Assembly (NCBI RefSeq): GCF_021155765.1
Contig: NC_060109.1
Location: 1,575,001 to 1,639,000, forward strand
Direction of reading: 5' to 3'
Origin: Diprion similis
Taxonomy: Eukaryota > Arthropoda > Insecta > Hymenoptera > Diprionidae
Length of the DNA stretch: 64,000 bases
Shown: positions 50,112 to 61,660 of the stretch, piece after piece
Numbering within the stretch: position 1 is the stretch's first letter
How the letters are laid out: every line of letters begins with the position of its first letter
Made by a program: the position numbers and the translations under genes
Notes under the pieces: model-generated
Told to the model about the DNA's origin: nothing
The model's input: only the letters and a program-made list of their open reading frames with translations
Databases searched by the model: none

Positions 50112-51892
50112 GATGGTGTTTTGAGGTTATGTCTTCAGAGGTTATGGTAATACGTTTCACAAATTTGCAAAACACGTGTCAGAGCATTCAGTTCTTTCTT
50201 GCGCAACGGACATACGCTCGTAACACTTTTCACTTTTGTTCTATGTATAACATATTTTTCAACGCTGTTTTGACTTCTCAAATATTATGCGGAGCATGCG
50301 GTAGTTAAGCGTGATTCTTCGACGATTTTTGAAGAATCGATATTTGTGACGTTCGGGAAATCGATATTATTCGATTTTTTTAAGTTTCGATTATCACCGA
50401 ATCGATTCTTATTCTATTCAAATCGGTTAATTATGCCTTAACGATTCGTTAAGAACAACTTCTTATAAAAATGTAATATTTTGTCGAATTTGTATTTTGT
50501 ATTGAGATGAAATGTTCTAATGAATAACGACTGTCTCTCATAATTCATAAAACAAAGTCATTTACTATTCCTGATACCTGATTACGTGGGAAATATGATA
50601 GAAAATTTCAAAATATCGTTTATTTACTGCCAACAATATTACACTGAATAACAGTACTAATGCTGTCAATAATAAGGCCAAAACAAATTCTTGTTACAGT
50701 ACGCAACGTTCATTATTTTCAATTATCTAATTTCTTTAAGAAATATTATGTCGACTATTCAAATTCGATGCTATTTTCATCCCATTCTTTTGATTGTTAT
50801 TTTTTTTAAACCTCATAGGAACATCACAGTTTTGATTTATAACTTATCGTATGAGTCGCAGCTTTGACTTATAAAACTATACAGTAAAACAATAGTTTCT
50901 ATATTCTTTTATGTATTTTGAACTCGATTTGCGGGCGTCGAAAATATTTTGTCGAATAACAGTTCGTCCAACCAAACAAACATGAATCTAGAACGTTCGA
51001 ACACAACTCGCCAACAATTAGGGTGTTAGTCATAAGCAATCCAGATTGCCTACACTTGAGTCATCCATGCAATGGATTCATTTAAGGCATAAGGCGCATT
51101 AATTTTGAACTTTATCAAAATGCATTAGCATTATTTTATTATTTTGTTTTATTATTTTGTTTTATTTTTTATTTCACTTGATTTTATTTTTATTTTTCAG
51201 CTTTATTATTATTATCCTTACTTTATATTACTGCATAATCACGTAATAATTTACATCCTAATTTAACCTGAAATTATGTTGTCAACCCTTAGGTTCTACA
51301 CTTTCTATTTCTACACTGTATTCCTATCTTATTTGTACTTTGCCTTATGGTCGTTAGGGGAACTGTTCCACGATCAACAAATAAATAAATAAACAAACAA
51401 ACAAACAAACAAACAAACAAAGTGAGTATGTTCCATAACGAAAATTTCCATGACAAACTACCAAATGGTGCTGTGCAAAGTTAGTTGTTAATCTGTGAGT
51501 TAGACTACTATTAAAATATAATAAATTGCGTATATCGAATAGATAAAAAAATGTAGAACTACGCAAACTGAAATGTAAAAAATAATTTCTGTTGCAAATT
51601 TATGCAAAATAACGTCCATTATTGAATAATTTGAATTACGTGTCGGACAATTTTGCGTGGAATTGAAAGTATGTAATGAATAAGTTTCTCCCTTTAGTGC
51701 GTGACACCGATATCAGGAGTATCCTCGTATTTTTTCTAATGAAACCCAAGTGCCCACTCAATCTGCACTCCAACTTCTTTATTAACAAGTGTTGTAAATT
51801 TTTTAAGGAACTTTTCATGGTGCACTTCTGTATGGGGAGTTAATAGATGGATTGCGAATAACTTAGAAATGAAGTAGTTTCATTAGAAATAA
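50112..51892. other. RIOK2 5' flank and noncoding sequence
   Basis: The first few hundred bases should hold the RIOK2 promoter. An (AAAC)n run occurs near 51390-51420. No coding exon is supported. Confidence 0.5.
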
Positions 51893-52704
51893 AAAATGTT
51901 TCAAACCAAAGTTTCATCGTTTTCGAAGCGGGATCTAACGGTCACAATTTTTTTCAGGACAGCGTACGAGTTCACGTTCATGTTGAACTTCGTTTTTTCC
52001 AGATTTGCATTTAATGTGAAAAAATTCTCAATTTTTGTTTGAATAATTTTTTTTTGGTCGATTGTGAGTGATTGAATATTCTCAAAATTTACGAATACTT
52101 GACAAATAAATATCTTTTGCACAAACTACTTGAATAACATGACAAACAGAACGATCCCACACCACACTGTTCGGCAATAATCAGTGTAACACATGTTTGA
52201 GATGATGTCATTCGAGTTCGTTACGCGTCTGAATGTGGTTTTCGAAATATTCCACCGTCCGCAGTGAAACATATCAGTCAATATTTCGGCAAGAATTTCT
52301 AATCCTTTCGTTAATAATTTCCCGTGAATTTGGCATATCTTTACAAAGTTTTTATTTCAGATATCCCGACGAAAAAAAAACTGCTGAGGTCAAATCAGGT
52401 GATCGAGTCGACGAGTGTTCTGGACCACCTCGTCCAATCCACCGATCAGGATAATCCACTGCATAATAAGCTGGACAACCATCGTGCTGGAACCACATGT
52501 TCATCTTTTTTTGCAATACTAAATCTTCAAGCAGTCTTGGTGATTGAAACCAAAAATTGCTAAAAAAATTAGTGTATTCCTTTATAAAAACGAATTTCAC
52601 TTTCATATGAGTGTGGACTCCTCCACCAATCTGAGAAAAATTATAGCCTCTAGATTGCAGTTCGAAAATAATGAAATTTTTTTCTCAAACAATTATTCAT
52701 TTGC
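51893..52704. mobile_element. Degenerate mariner-superfamily DNA transposon with long inverted repeats
   Basis: The ends at about 51893-52000 and 52590-52704 are inverted copies over roughly 110 bp. Paired landmarks in reversed-left / right order are 'AACGAAGTTCA' / 'AACGAATTTCA' and 'CTTCGAAAACGATGAAA' / 'GTTCGAAAATAATGAAA'. Between them lies the C-terminal half of a DDE transposase with stops. The N-terminal half is missing, so this is an internally deleted, inactive element. Confidence 0.8.
52205..52546 (-). pseudogene. Broken DDE transposase fragment (Tc1/mariner superfamily)
   Basis: Encodes 'LLEDLVLQKKMNMWFQHDGC', then 'DRWIGRGGP', 'RSPDLT' and 'GYLK', the usual order of the DDE catalytic region in insect mariner-related transposases. 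A gap of several residues lies between 'AYYAV' and 'DYPDRW', and stops follow 'GYLK' and 'CRNID'. The remaining C-terminal text ('RTVEYFENHIQ') fits the same family. Non-functional. Confidence 0.85.
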
Positions 52705-53154
52705 GAGTTATTCCTGTTTGCCAACTTGAATGCATCATCTTTTATACTATTTTTAGGAGACCATAGAAGCAGGTGTTGCTGATAATTCCTGAAATTTGGG
52801 TCATTGTTCCAAAGCAATGATTAAACTTCCACTTGACCGACTTCACGTAACCTCGTAGGAATGAGACGTCGATTACTGTTTGGCAAATGTATTCTCTACA
52901 TCGAAAATATGCATTACTGCTATCGTTGACCTGCATCTAGCACCTATAGTGGAGTCTTCTAGATAACGTAATCGCTATTGGTATCATTATGTCGACGAAT
53001 TTATCCAGCGCCGTGCCTAGTCCTTGGAGCACCTGGTGCAGACCGATGCAAATCGCCTTTTTCAATACAAATAAAGTTTTGAAGTTTTATTCAGCTAGCC
53101 CTAAGGAAACAATTTTATATTGAAGTGTACTTATATGTTGAGATATATATTATC
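52705..53154. other. Noncoding sequence before the duplication
   Basis: No coding exon supported and no repeat structure recognised. Confidence 0.5.
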
Positions 53155-53531
53155 AGATCTATTTTAAAATTCAAATCTAACATGTAAGATCTATGTAGAG
53201 ATATAGAATAATTTTTCCTGGGTTCCCCGTGAAGGTCTTTGCAGTCTTGTTGAGAGGTTAGCCTGTAACTCCATTTTATCACTGCACATGCAAGCAGAAT
53301 AAAATATTCGATTTTCATGCAAGACAAAACAGATGACTCACTGTAACTCGTTGACTGTTATAGGAGTTGGAAATACAGTACAAAGAGGCATCGTTCGGTC
53401 AAGTTCATGGCAGTCGTGCAGCGACATTCACCGCGGCAGGCTGCACAGTGTTTAATCGTTGATTGTGAGTGTGGAGTTCTGAATAAACAAGTTTCGACTT
53501 TTAACGCAAATCGTAAGCCTATATCGAAACG

Positions 53532-55151
53532 ATGGGCTTCAACGATTGGCAGGCGAAGCTGGCCGGGATGGTGGTGATAGGCGGGTTTAGTTTTTTAATC
53601 GGATTATTCCTCGCCAAGTGGTTTAAAAGGCGTTTTGGAGAACAAAGGCTGTTATTTTCTATATTACTTTGTTTCGGTGCTGGAGTTTTACTCGCAACTT
53701 CCGGGCTGCACATGCTTCCACAGACCATGAAATCTTTGCCTAACTACGGAGCCCTAGTATATTTCGGTGGGTTCTCCTTACTCTTCTTGGTCGATGGAAT
53801 ATTTTACTTCATATGGGGTCAAGCCGTTGACTTGCCGCACTCCAATCGACCTGCAACAAGTCGCAGAATCGAACCCACGTGAGTCTTATGCTTAATTGTC
53901 TGGAAAGAACTCTGAATCTCTCTGGAAGTGTATTTTATGAGGCTGGACATTGTTGTTAAGTTTACTTTAATTATTAACATTTGTGTTACATCTTCTAACG
54001 GATAATGGAATGAAATTTGAACCGATGTATGATAAATATGTCTATAGACGACTCAATCTAAACTGTGATCATTCTACTTTCAGATCAAGACTTCCATTCA
54101 ATGAAAATTGCAGGACCAATGATGGATATAATAATTGTTTGCACACCAGCGTGGGAAATTTCCCCGATGAGTATCTCGGGCACAACCCTGATACTCAAGC
54201 TTCTTATCAGAGTTATACCGAAGGCGAAGTTCAAGATGCGCCGAACGATCCACATCTGAAGAACAGTATCGAAAGCTCTACGAATGTCAGATATTCCCAT
54301 CACGGAAGTGAATCTAACAATAAGATCCACTCTTCGGCAGCCAGTGCTTCAGCACCTCGGTCCAATGAAGTCGAGCCTTTACTATCCCATGAAGCACACA
54401 CTGAACTCGATTCCAATTCCAACGCGAGTCCATTGGGACTCGTGATGGCGTTGACCCTGCACGCGATTTTCGAGGGACTTGCCATTGGACTGCAAACAGA
54501 TGTTCCTGAGGTTAGCATTCGTTGATGGTTCCTAAAATTCGGTCTTCACTTAAGGGCAATACAACGGACCCCCAAGATACTAATCTACCGATATTAAGTT
54601 GACACTTTAACAATCTAAGGGAATTACATTTTCAGGTGTGGCTCCTTGTGGCAGCAGTAGCTTCGCACAAACTTGTGGTCGCCTTCTGTCTTGGCATTCA
54701 ATTGTCTGCCGGTAGATTTTTGTGGCACGTAATCGGTATCAGTGCATTCGCAGGAGGGTCAGTAGCTGGGATTGGTGGTGGGATGGCAATTACGCAAGTG
54801 AGTATCGAAAAAGTGATATTTTTAGATTCAGACCACTTATATGATCGGCTCTCCATGATTTATAAATTAACGCTCCTCGATTGGTTTCCCATATTTCAGA
54901 TAAGCCAAAATTGGGTCACAGAGATCCTGATACCCGTGCTTAACGGCATAGCTGGTGGATCACTTCTTTACGTGACTGTCAGTGAAGTTTTGCCCGGAGA
55001 AAGAGCCAAATGGCAGAACACTCCAATTCGGGCTGCGAGAATTTGGCTATTCCTGTCCTACGCATTTGGCTTCGTCCTAATATTCGTACTCAGCATGTAC
55101 ACAGGTGGGAATTATTACAGTACGTCACTCGTTGACGCTAGGAATGGTTGA
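53532..55151 (+). CDS. ZIP family zinc transporter (SLC39A1/2/3-like), left copy, 4 exons
   Basis: Multi-pass membrane transporter expected to move Zn2+ into the cytosol. Exons 53532-53878, 54084-54510, 54636-54797 and 54900-55151 join in phase to 395 aa. Exon 1 encodes 'MGFNDWQAKLAGMVVIGGFS' and the first three membrane segments with 'SGLHMLPQTMKSLP'. Exon 2 is a long hydrophilic Ser/Asn-rich cytosolic loop, then TM4 with H242 and E246 ('LHAIFEGLAIGLQ'). Exon 3 holds TM5 'SHKLVVAFCLGIQ'; the His-Lys there marks the ZIP1-3 subfamily. Exon 4 ends the last segments ('GGSLLYVTVSEVLPGE'). The third intron is 102 bases and stop-free in frame, but the family alignment and GTGAGT/CAG borders show it is an intron. 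The polyadenylation signal is AATAGA, against AATAAA in the right copy. Confidence 0.92.
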
Positions 55152-55336
55152 AGTTGACAAAATTTTTTTTTCACAGAGGCGACTTAATCAGCGACTGGCT
55201 GCTCGGAATGGTTTCGATTCCACTGAAAAACCATAGACCACTAGTTTAGAAAATTTATGATAATACACATTGTCAGATATTTTTTTTATTACTTTTTGTA
55301 AAATTTGTATCTTATATTAGGATAGTATTTTGTATA

Positions 55337-55342
55337 AATAGA
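55337..55342 (+). terminator. Variant poly(A) signal AATAGA of the left ZIP copy
   Basis: Occupies the position of AATAAA in the right copy (61655-61660) within otherwise aligned 3' UTR. AATAGA is a known weak variant hexamer, so 3'-end formation may be less efficient here. Confidence 0.45.
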
Positions 55343-56370
55343 ATTTAATGATTTTTTTAATGGCTATCCACTTCGTGTGATATTCGATTATTGGCATTTT
55401 GCTATAACTTGTGTGAAGCTATCAGAGTGTTCATGCATATATAAATAATGCACGCGCAATAGCAGTAAAAAAAAGTTATATTATGTCCGATGTAATTTCT
55501 TTCCATGATACTGCTACCAGACAAGATATTATACAGATAACAAGTTGCTTTCGGCTGTTTTTGAACCAGTCCTCGAACTTCCCGTCCTCACACGGCAGGT
55601 TCCAAGTTCGCAGAGAAAAAAAGGAATAATATCGAAGTTTCCAACTACAAATTCAGATTCCTGACTAACGATTTTAATACCCTCGGATACTCTATTGCAT
55701 GAAAATACGACGTTTTTTTATTTTGAACCACTATAATGGATCCACCATTAGAAATGCTGGAAGTCTGACTTTGGATTCGTTATCGATAACCCAAAAATCT
55801 CCGTCAACCAATTTCTTCCGAAATCGAAATGCTTTTAGCTTTTTTTATTCTATATTGAAACGCTATTTTCAAATTTGAAATCTGACCTCAGATTCATGAT
55901 TAGCGACCCAAAAAACTTCGAGACATCAATTTTTATTCAAATCCGTTCATCCGTTCTCAAAATGTCATAATTTTTATTTTATTTTTGGAATTTTATAATT
56001 ACAAAAAGTACTTGACCGATCAAAGCCAAAATCTAATCAGTTTTGATTTGCGAAAATGATCGGAGGTGATTCTTCATGACCTTGAAACTTTAAGATCTAG
56101 TGAAAAGTCAACTTTTCATTTTCGGGGTGATTACAATAACTTCCTTTTTACTTTGTACGAACAGAGAAACGGGAAGTTAAAAACAAACCGTTGTCAATAT
56201 AATACATCAAAATCCAGGGTGGAACCTTAAACGAAGAACGTGACTGGAAGTGTCGTTGCTACCAGGCAAGGTGCTTCACAGGTAAAAATAAATTATATAT
56301 GACGTAGTGTTTTTGGTGAAATTTGAAAAAGTTCAAGATGATGATGATAATTTTCTTTTTTTTTCTATCC
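55343..56370. other. 3' flank of the left ZIP copy, with foldback-family sequence
   Basis: Near 55660-55960 it carries sequence of the 'TTCGTAATCAGCGACC' family ('GATTCGTTATCGATAACCC', 'GATTCATGATTAGCGACCC'), shared with the right unit at 61.9-62.07 kb. The family copy was therefore present before the duplication. About 165 bases near 55.53-55.70 kb have no counterpart in the right unit. Confidence 0.55.
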
Positions 56371-56772
56371 ATTAGATACAGGCCTTATAGACCATGTCCC
56401 ATTGATGATGGTGATTGTGACCTGTGTGATGGAAAGCCAGCCGTTTCTCTGGTGACGACGCGCCCGTTCGACTATATCCTCGCTCGTAATTCTGTCGCAA
56501 ACTACTTTCCGCTCGCTTCTCCCCCGCCCAACTAGCCACGCGCCGCGCGCTTATTCGCCACTGCGCATGCGCAGCGCGAAAGCTCGCAACTGGCTGATCT
56601 CAGCGCTCCGCTCGTGAAGACGCCAAACTAAAATACCCGACGCGTAGCTCATCCCTCGGTGTGTATGTACGGTCCCCCGACCAGAAGACGTCGAGACCAC
56701 ATGCTCGATGACTGGATTGTCCTTCGTATGCCCCCACGGAATGGGATATGGCCTATAAAGCCTATACCTAAT
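56371..56772. mobile_element. GC-rich inverted-repeat segment, only in the left unit
   Basis: 33-base arms at 56371-56403 and 56740-56772 match at 28 of 33 positions when reversed ('ATTAGATACAGGCC' / 'ATTAGGTATAGGCT' ends). The interior is unusually GC-rich ('CGCGCCGCGCGC') and contains GCGCATGCGC at 56563-56572. It lies within about 985 bases absent from the right unit. It could be an insertion in the left copy or a loss from the right. Open frames across it are shadows. Confidence 0.65.
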
Positions 56773-58380
56773 AGTGACAAAAAAAAAAAAAAAAAATGCC
56801 CCCCACGGACTACTGGTCCACTTGGCATTTTTAAGCAACTTGTCCGAAATACAGGGCTCATGAGTCGGCGTTATCTGAGGAAACGCTTTGTCACACTCTC
56901 TCTTCGAGTGGATAAGACCTTGTTGTGAACTGACGGCTCTTACGGACTCGATTCTCTCTTTTATTTATTTTATTATAAGGATGATGATGATAATAATGAC
57001 GGTGAAATAACTATGATGGAAATAATGATGATTATGCGATTGCGTAAGAAGTAAGGAACTACGAAGCTGGGTCGGACACAGAAATTGGGAAGATGAAATT
57101 CAGGTGAAAAGCATAATTATAATCGGAAAAAATTTGGAGTTTACGAAATACTTTTCACCAGACAGCGCTGAGAACCTGTTGTCATTCAAAATTGTAAGAG
57201 GGTTGTTTCGTCAGGGTGAAAAGATATTTTCTGACCTTAGAAGGGGTAAACAGTGCACAGCTAATGCTGCTCCAGCTATAGTTGTCTCTACTTCAGCGAA
57301 TCTACTATTTTGAAAAAGTAAAATTATTCATAATCTTCTTAAAATTACGAACAAATCACATATTATTACTAAAGTTGCATGCAATGAAGCTTATTCTAAT
57401 TCAATTCATCAAGACTATTTGGCTGCATCTGAAATGCGGCCTTGGAATATTGTGATTAATTAGACGAGTCATGAGTTAGAATTCAGAGATGTTCAATAAA
57501 TAAAATGTGTCCGACAAAATATGCTTCGGAAACTGTTTTGATCATGGTAAAGTAAGTCTAGAAATTTCTTTCTTTTCATTGTTTTCATTGTTTCATTGTT
57601 TCGAAACATATTATGAAGAAAAATTATCATTATATACGACTGCCAACGATAACCCAAGTTAAGGTTAACTTTCCATTACAGACGCACAAAGAGCCGTGAA
57701 TTATTGATTGTAGAATGAATATAATAACTTGATATAGAAACGACGCAATGACTTGACAAAATAGTCCGTAGTAATAAGAGCACGATCTTCGTCGTTCCAA
57801 ATCTGCGAAATGTGAGCAAGTAGCGGCTATTTTTTTTCTACGTCACTATTCGAAATAAAAACACTCAAGTGTTACACTACATGAGTTTGATAGATCGAAG
57901 CGTAGAGCCGTGGATTCATCCATTATTTCGTCCATATGTAGTGAGAGGTTAGCTAGGATCCTAATTTACTTCGTGCTAGATGAAAGATAAATTCTAAACT
58001 ACTGTTAAACTCGTAAGCAGATCCGCATACATGAAATATAGATCAACTGTTCGTGAAAATGAATTTAACATATTTTTATCAGGACACTGATCATTTCAAC
58101 AATGGATTGTAGATAATTATATATAAGTGAAAAAAGATCGATTAAGATTCTGTTGTGATAATCGAAAATCGTTGCGTTCAGGAAACAGTTTGAGAAACTA
58201 TTTCGAAAGTATTGCACACGATCAATGATAAAAAAAATGTCAGTATTTACAAAGACGAAGATAATTTTCATGATAAAACATTAGAACTAATCATGAATAA
58301 TGATAAAATGGAAATAATAAACAAATACAATTTGCAACGTAAGTTTGTTTTACACCACCGAGTAAAAGCAAGTTCAGTTC
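56773..58380. other. Rest of left-unit spacer between ZIP and the orphan exon
   Basis: 56.77-57.24 and 57.46-58.13 kb have no counterpart in the right unit; the other parts align with 62.43-62.89 kb. GAT-rich simple sequence occurs near 56978-57030. No coding exon is supported. Confidence 0.5.
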
Positions 58381-58510
58381 TTATTTTACTTCCATGATGA
58401 TGTCAGCGGCTCGTTCGGCCATCGCAATAATCACTGAGTTTGGCATACCGGAAACAGGGGATGGCAGAATACTGGCATCTACGATTCTCACCCCGTTGAC
58501 TCCTATCACC
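58381..58510 (-). pseudogene. Orphan last exon of a GMC oxidoreductase
   Basis: Identical over all 130 bases to the last exon of the GMC gene at 62893-63022, including the stop, an intact reading frame ('VIGVNGVRIVDAS', 'MAERAADIIMEVK') and the splice acceptor. No other GMC exon lies to its right before the second ZIP gene. It is a by-product of the segmental duplication. It could be a dead fragment or, less likely, an alternative terminal exon reached by long read-through of the GMC transcript. Confidence 0.85.
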
Positions 58511-58567
58511 CTAAAAAAGATTTAAAACGACATCATAGCCAGAAATAAAAGCTTAAATACAATTAAT

Positions 58568-59484
58568 ACTACATATCACGTATCACTACGGAATATATCA
58601 CTAATGGCAATTATCAGACATTATTTTGAACGAATATGTGAAAAAATTGTTCCGTGCTCTTATCCATAACTCTGCGAATATTGTGAAAGTATTATTGACC
58701 TCAATGACCTAAATGTTGATGAACAATGTGAACCTTAGATACGAAGGAATTATAACGACACGTCTCGACGTTTCGACCTGAGTTGGGGCCTTTATCAGGT
58801 TGTAATTTACATGGCAGAGAGGGTGGAGGGGGTTATTGAGTTATAAATCGTTGGGCAGATATTTTTGTGGCCTAACAAAAGTTTTTAAATGACATTGTTA
58901 TTCACGTAATTATCGGAAAATTTTCAACTCGAATCAACAGCTCCGTGCCTCTCTTCGCAATGTTATCAAGTTTCTTTTCGTTTTGTCTTAATGATACGGC
59001 TGCGTAATTGGTATGTATATGTTTTACTAAGTTAGCACATGCGTTGGTACGTATGTAAAAGAAGTCAATACTTCTTACGTTGACCGAGGATATGTATTAT
59101 CATGTATTATCACCAGCCAAGCAACAAGCGTGCATGCAACAACTATCGTGTGCAAAACGTTGGTGACATACCATCGTCATGGTAAAATTGAAAAGTTGAG
59201 AAAAACTCGTACAAGAAATATGTAACGCCAAAAAATAGCCTTCATTTTAGTGCTCATAACGGGTTGAATAAAAATAAATCAACCGGATGCCGACCCGGTG
59301 CTCACTGTGACCTTCCTTGTTCCTGCGATGTGGATTCTTAAATTTTTGGACTCAGACGCATGTTTTTTTATACTCTCGTTCTTAACAAAATTTAGACATA
59401 ATTTGGCTGCATCTAATAACATGTGTATGAACGATTTTTACGATCCGATTACATTTAGGGAAATCTAATTATAAGATGCACATA
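58568..59484. other. Unique spacer between the duplication units
   Basis: About 0.9 kb without a counterpart in the duplication and without coding exons. It includes 'CGTTTCGACCTGAGTTGGGG' near 58767. Its origin is unknown. Confidence 0.5.
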
Positions 59485-59856
59485 GATTTATTTCAAAATT
59501 TAGATCTAACATGTAAGATCTACGTAGACAAAAAATAATTTGTCCTTGGTTCCCCGTGAAGGTCTTTGCAGTCCGGTTCAGAGGTCAGCCAGTAACTCCA
59601 TTTTATCACTGCAAATGCGAGCAGAATTAATCATTTTATTTTCAATGCAGACACATCAAAGACTCACTGTAGATCGTTGACTGTTATAGGAGTTGGAAAT
59701 ACAGTACAAAGAGGCATCGTTCGGTCAAGTTCATGGCAGTCGTGCAGCGACATTCACCGCGGCAGGCTGCACAGTTTTAATCGTTGATTGTGAGTGTGAA
59801 GTTCTGAATGAAGAAATTCCGACTTTCAACGCAAATCGTAAGCCTATATCGAAACG

Positions 59857-61469
59857 ATGGGCTTCAACGATTGGCAGGCGAAGCTGGCCGGGATGGTGGT
59901 GATAGGCGGGTTTAGTTTTTTGATCGGATTATACGTCGCCAAGTGGTTTAGAAGGCGTTTTGGAGAACAAAGGCTGTTGTTTTCTATATCACTTTGTTTC
60001 GGCGCAGGAGTTTTACTCGGAACTTCCGGGTTGCACATGCTTCCACAGACCATGAAATCTCTGCCTACCTACGGTGCCCTAGTATATTTCAGTGGATATT
60101 CCTTACTCTTCTTGGTCGATGGAATATTTTACTTCATATGGGGTCAAGCCGTTGACTTGCCGCACTCCAATCGACCTGCAACAAGTCGCAGAATCGAACC
60201 CACGTGAGTCTTATGCTTAATTGTCTGGAAAGAACTCTGAATCTCTCTGGAAGTGTATTTCATGAGGCTGGACATTGTTGTTAAGTTTACTTTAATTAGT
60301 AACATTAGCGTGACATCTTCTAATGGATATTGTAATGAAATTTAAACTGATGTATGATAAATATGTCTAGACGACTTCATCTAAACTGTGATCATTCTAT
60401 TTTCAGATCAGGACTTCCATGTAATGAAAATTGCAAGACCAATGGTGGATATAATAACTGTTTGCACACCAGCGTAAGAAATTTCCCCGATGAGTATCTC
60501 GGGCACAACCTTGATTCTCAAGTTTCTTATCAGGGTTATACCGAAGACGGAGTTCCAGATCAGCCGAACGAGCGAAATCTGAAGATCAGTATCGAAAGTT
60601 CTCCGAATGTCAGATATTCCCAAGATGGAAATGAATCTGAGGCCCACTCTTCGGCAGCCAGTGCTTCACGACCTCGGTCCAATGAAGTCGAGCCTTTACT
60701 ATCCCATAAAGCACGAACCGAACTCGATTCCAATTCCAACGCGATTCCATTGGGACTCGTGATGGCGTTGACTCTGCACGCGATTTTTGAGGGACTTGCC
60801 ATTGGACTGCAAAGATCTGTTTCTGAGGTTAGCATTCATTGATGGTTCCTAAAATTCGGTCCTTACTTAAGGGCAGTACAACGGACCCCCTAAGATACTT
60901 ATCTACCTGTATTAAGTTAACACTTTAACAATCTGAGGGAATCACATTTTCAGGTGGGGCTCCTTGTGGCAGCAGTAGCTTCGCACAAACTTGTGGTCGC
61001 CTTCTGTCTTGGCATTCAATTGTCTGCCGGTAGATATTTTTCGCACGTAATCGGTATCATTGCATTCGCAGGTGGGTCAGTAGCTGGGATTGGTGGCGGG
61101 ATGGCAATTACGCAAGTGAGTGTCGAAAGAGTGATATTTTCAGATTCAGACCACTTATATGATCGGCTCTCCATGATTTATAAATTAACGCTCCTCGATT
61201 TGTTTCCCATATTTCAGATAAGCCAAAATTGGGTCACAGAGATCCTGATACCCGTGCTTTACGGCATAGCTGGTGGATCACTTCTTTATGTGACTGTCAG
61301 TGAAGTTTTGCCCGGAGAAAGAGCCAAATGGCAGAACACTCCAATTCGGGCTGCGAGAATTTGGCTATTTCTGTCCTTCGCATTTGGCTTCTTTCTAATA
61401 TTCATAATCAACAGGTTTACCGGTAGGAATTCTTACAGTACGTCACTCGTTGACGCTCGGAATGGTTAA
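59857..61469 (+). CDS. ZIP family zinc transporter (SLC39A1/2/3-like), right copy, 4 exons
   Basis: Paralogue of the gene at 53532. Exons 59857-60203, 60407-60827, 60954-61115 and 61218-61469 give 393 aa with identical intron positions. Eight of the first 116 residues differ from the left copy (for example 'GLYVAKWFRRR' against 'GLFLAKWFKRR'), and the exon 2 loop is two residues shorter with many substitutions. TM4 His and Glu ('LHAIFEGLAIGLQ') and TM5 His-Lys ('SHKLVVAFCLG') are kept, so both proteins should transport. The third intron is again 102 bases and stop-free. Differences concentrate in the cytosolic loop and last membrane segment ('FGFFLIFIINRFTG' against 'FGFVLIFVLSMYTG'). Tail-to-tail with the GMC gene. 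Confidence 0.92.
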
Positions 61470-61654
61470 AGTTGACAAAATTTTTTTTTCACAGAAGCGA
61501 CTTAATCAGCGACTGGCTGCTCGGAATAGTTTCGATTCTACTGAACAACCATAGACCATAAGTTTAGAAAATTTATGATTATATATATTGTCAGATATTT
61601 TTGTTATTACTTTTTGTAAAATTTGTATCTTATATTAGAATAGTATTTTGTATA

Positions 61655-61660
61655 AATAAA
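61655..61660 (+). terminator. Poly(A) signal AATAAA of the right ZIP copy
   Basis: Canonical hexamer about 185 bases after the stop codon, in the same position as AATAGA in the left copy. Confidence 0.6.

Larger units (their letters stand above)
53155..58567. repeat. Segmental duplication, left unit (about 5.4 kb)
   Basis: Collinear with 59485-63085. It starts in 'AACATGTAAGATCTA(T/C)GTAGA' and ends after 'GCTTAAATACAATTAA'. It contains a whole ZIP gene and the last exon of a GMC oxidoreductase. Relative to the right unit it has three extra segments of about 165 bp (55.53-55.70 kb), 985 bp (56.26-57.24 kb) and 670 bp (57.46-58.13 kb), which account for the length difference. Confidence 0.9.

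Noticed and set aside
56323-56928. Several overlapping open frames in the GC-rich left-unit segment
   Set aside because: GC-rich sequence lacks stops by composition. The frames run through both inverted-repeat arms and homopolymers and match nothing known.
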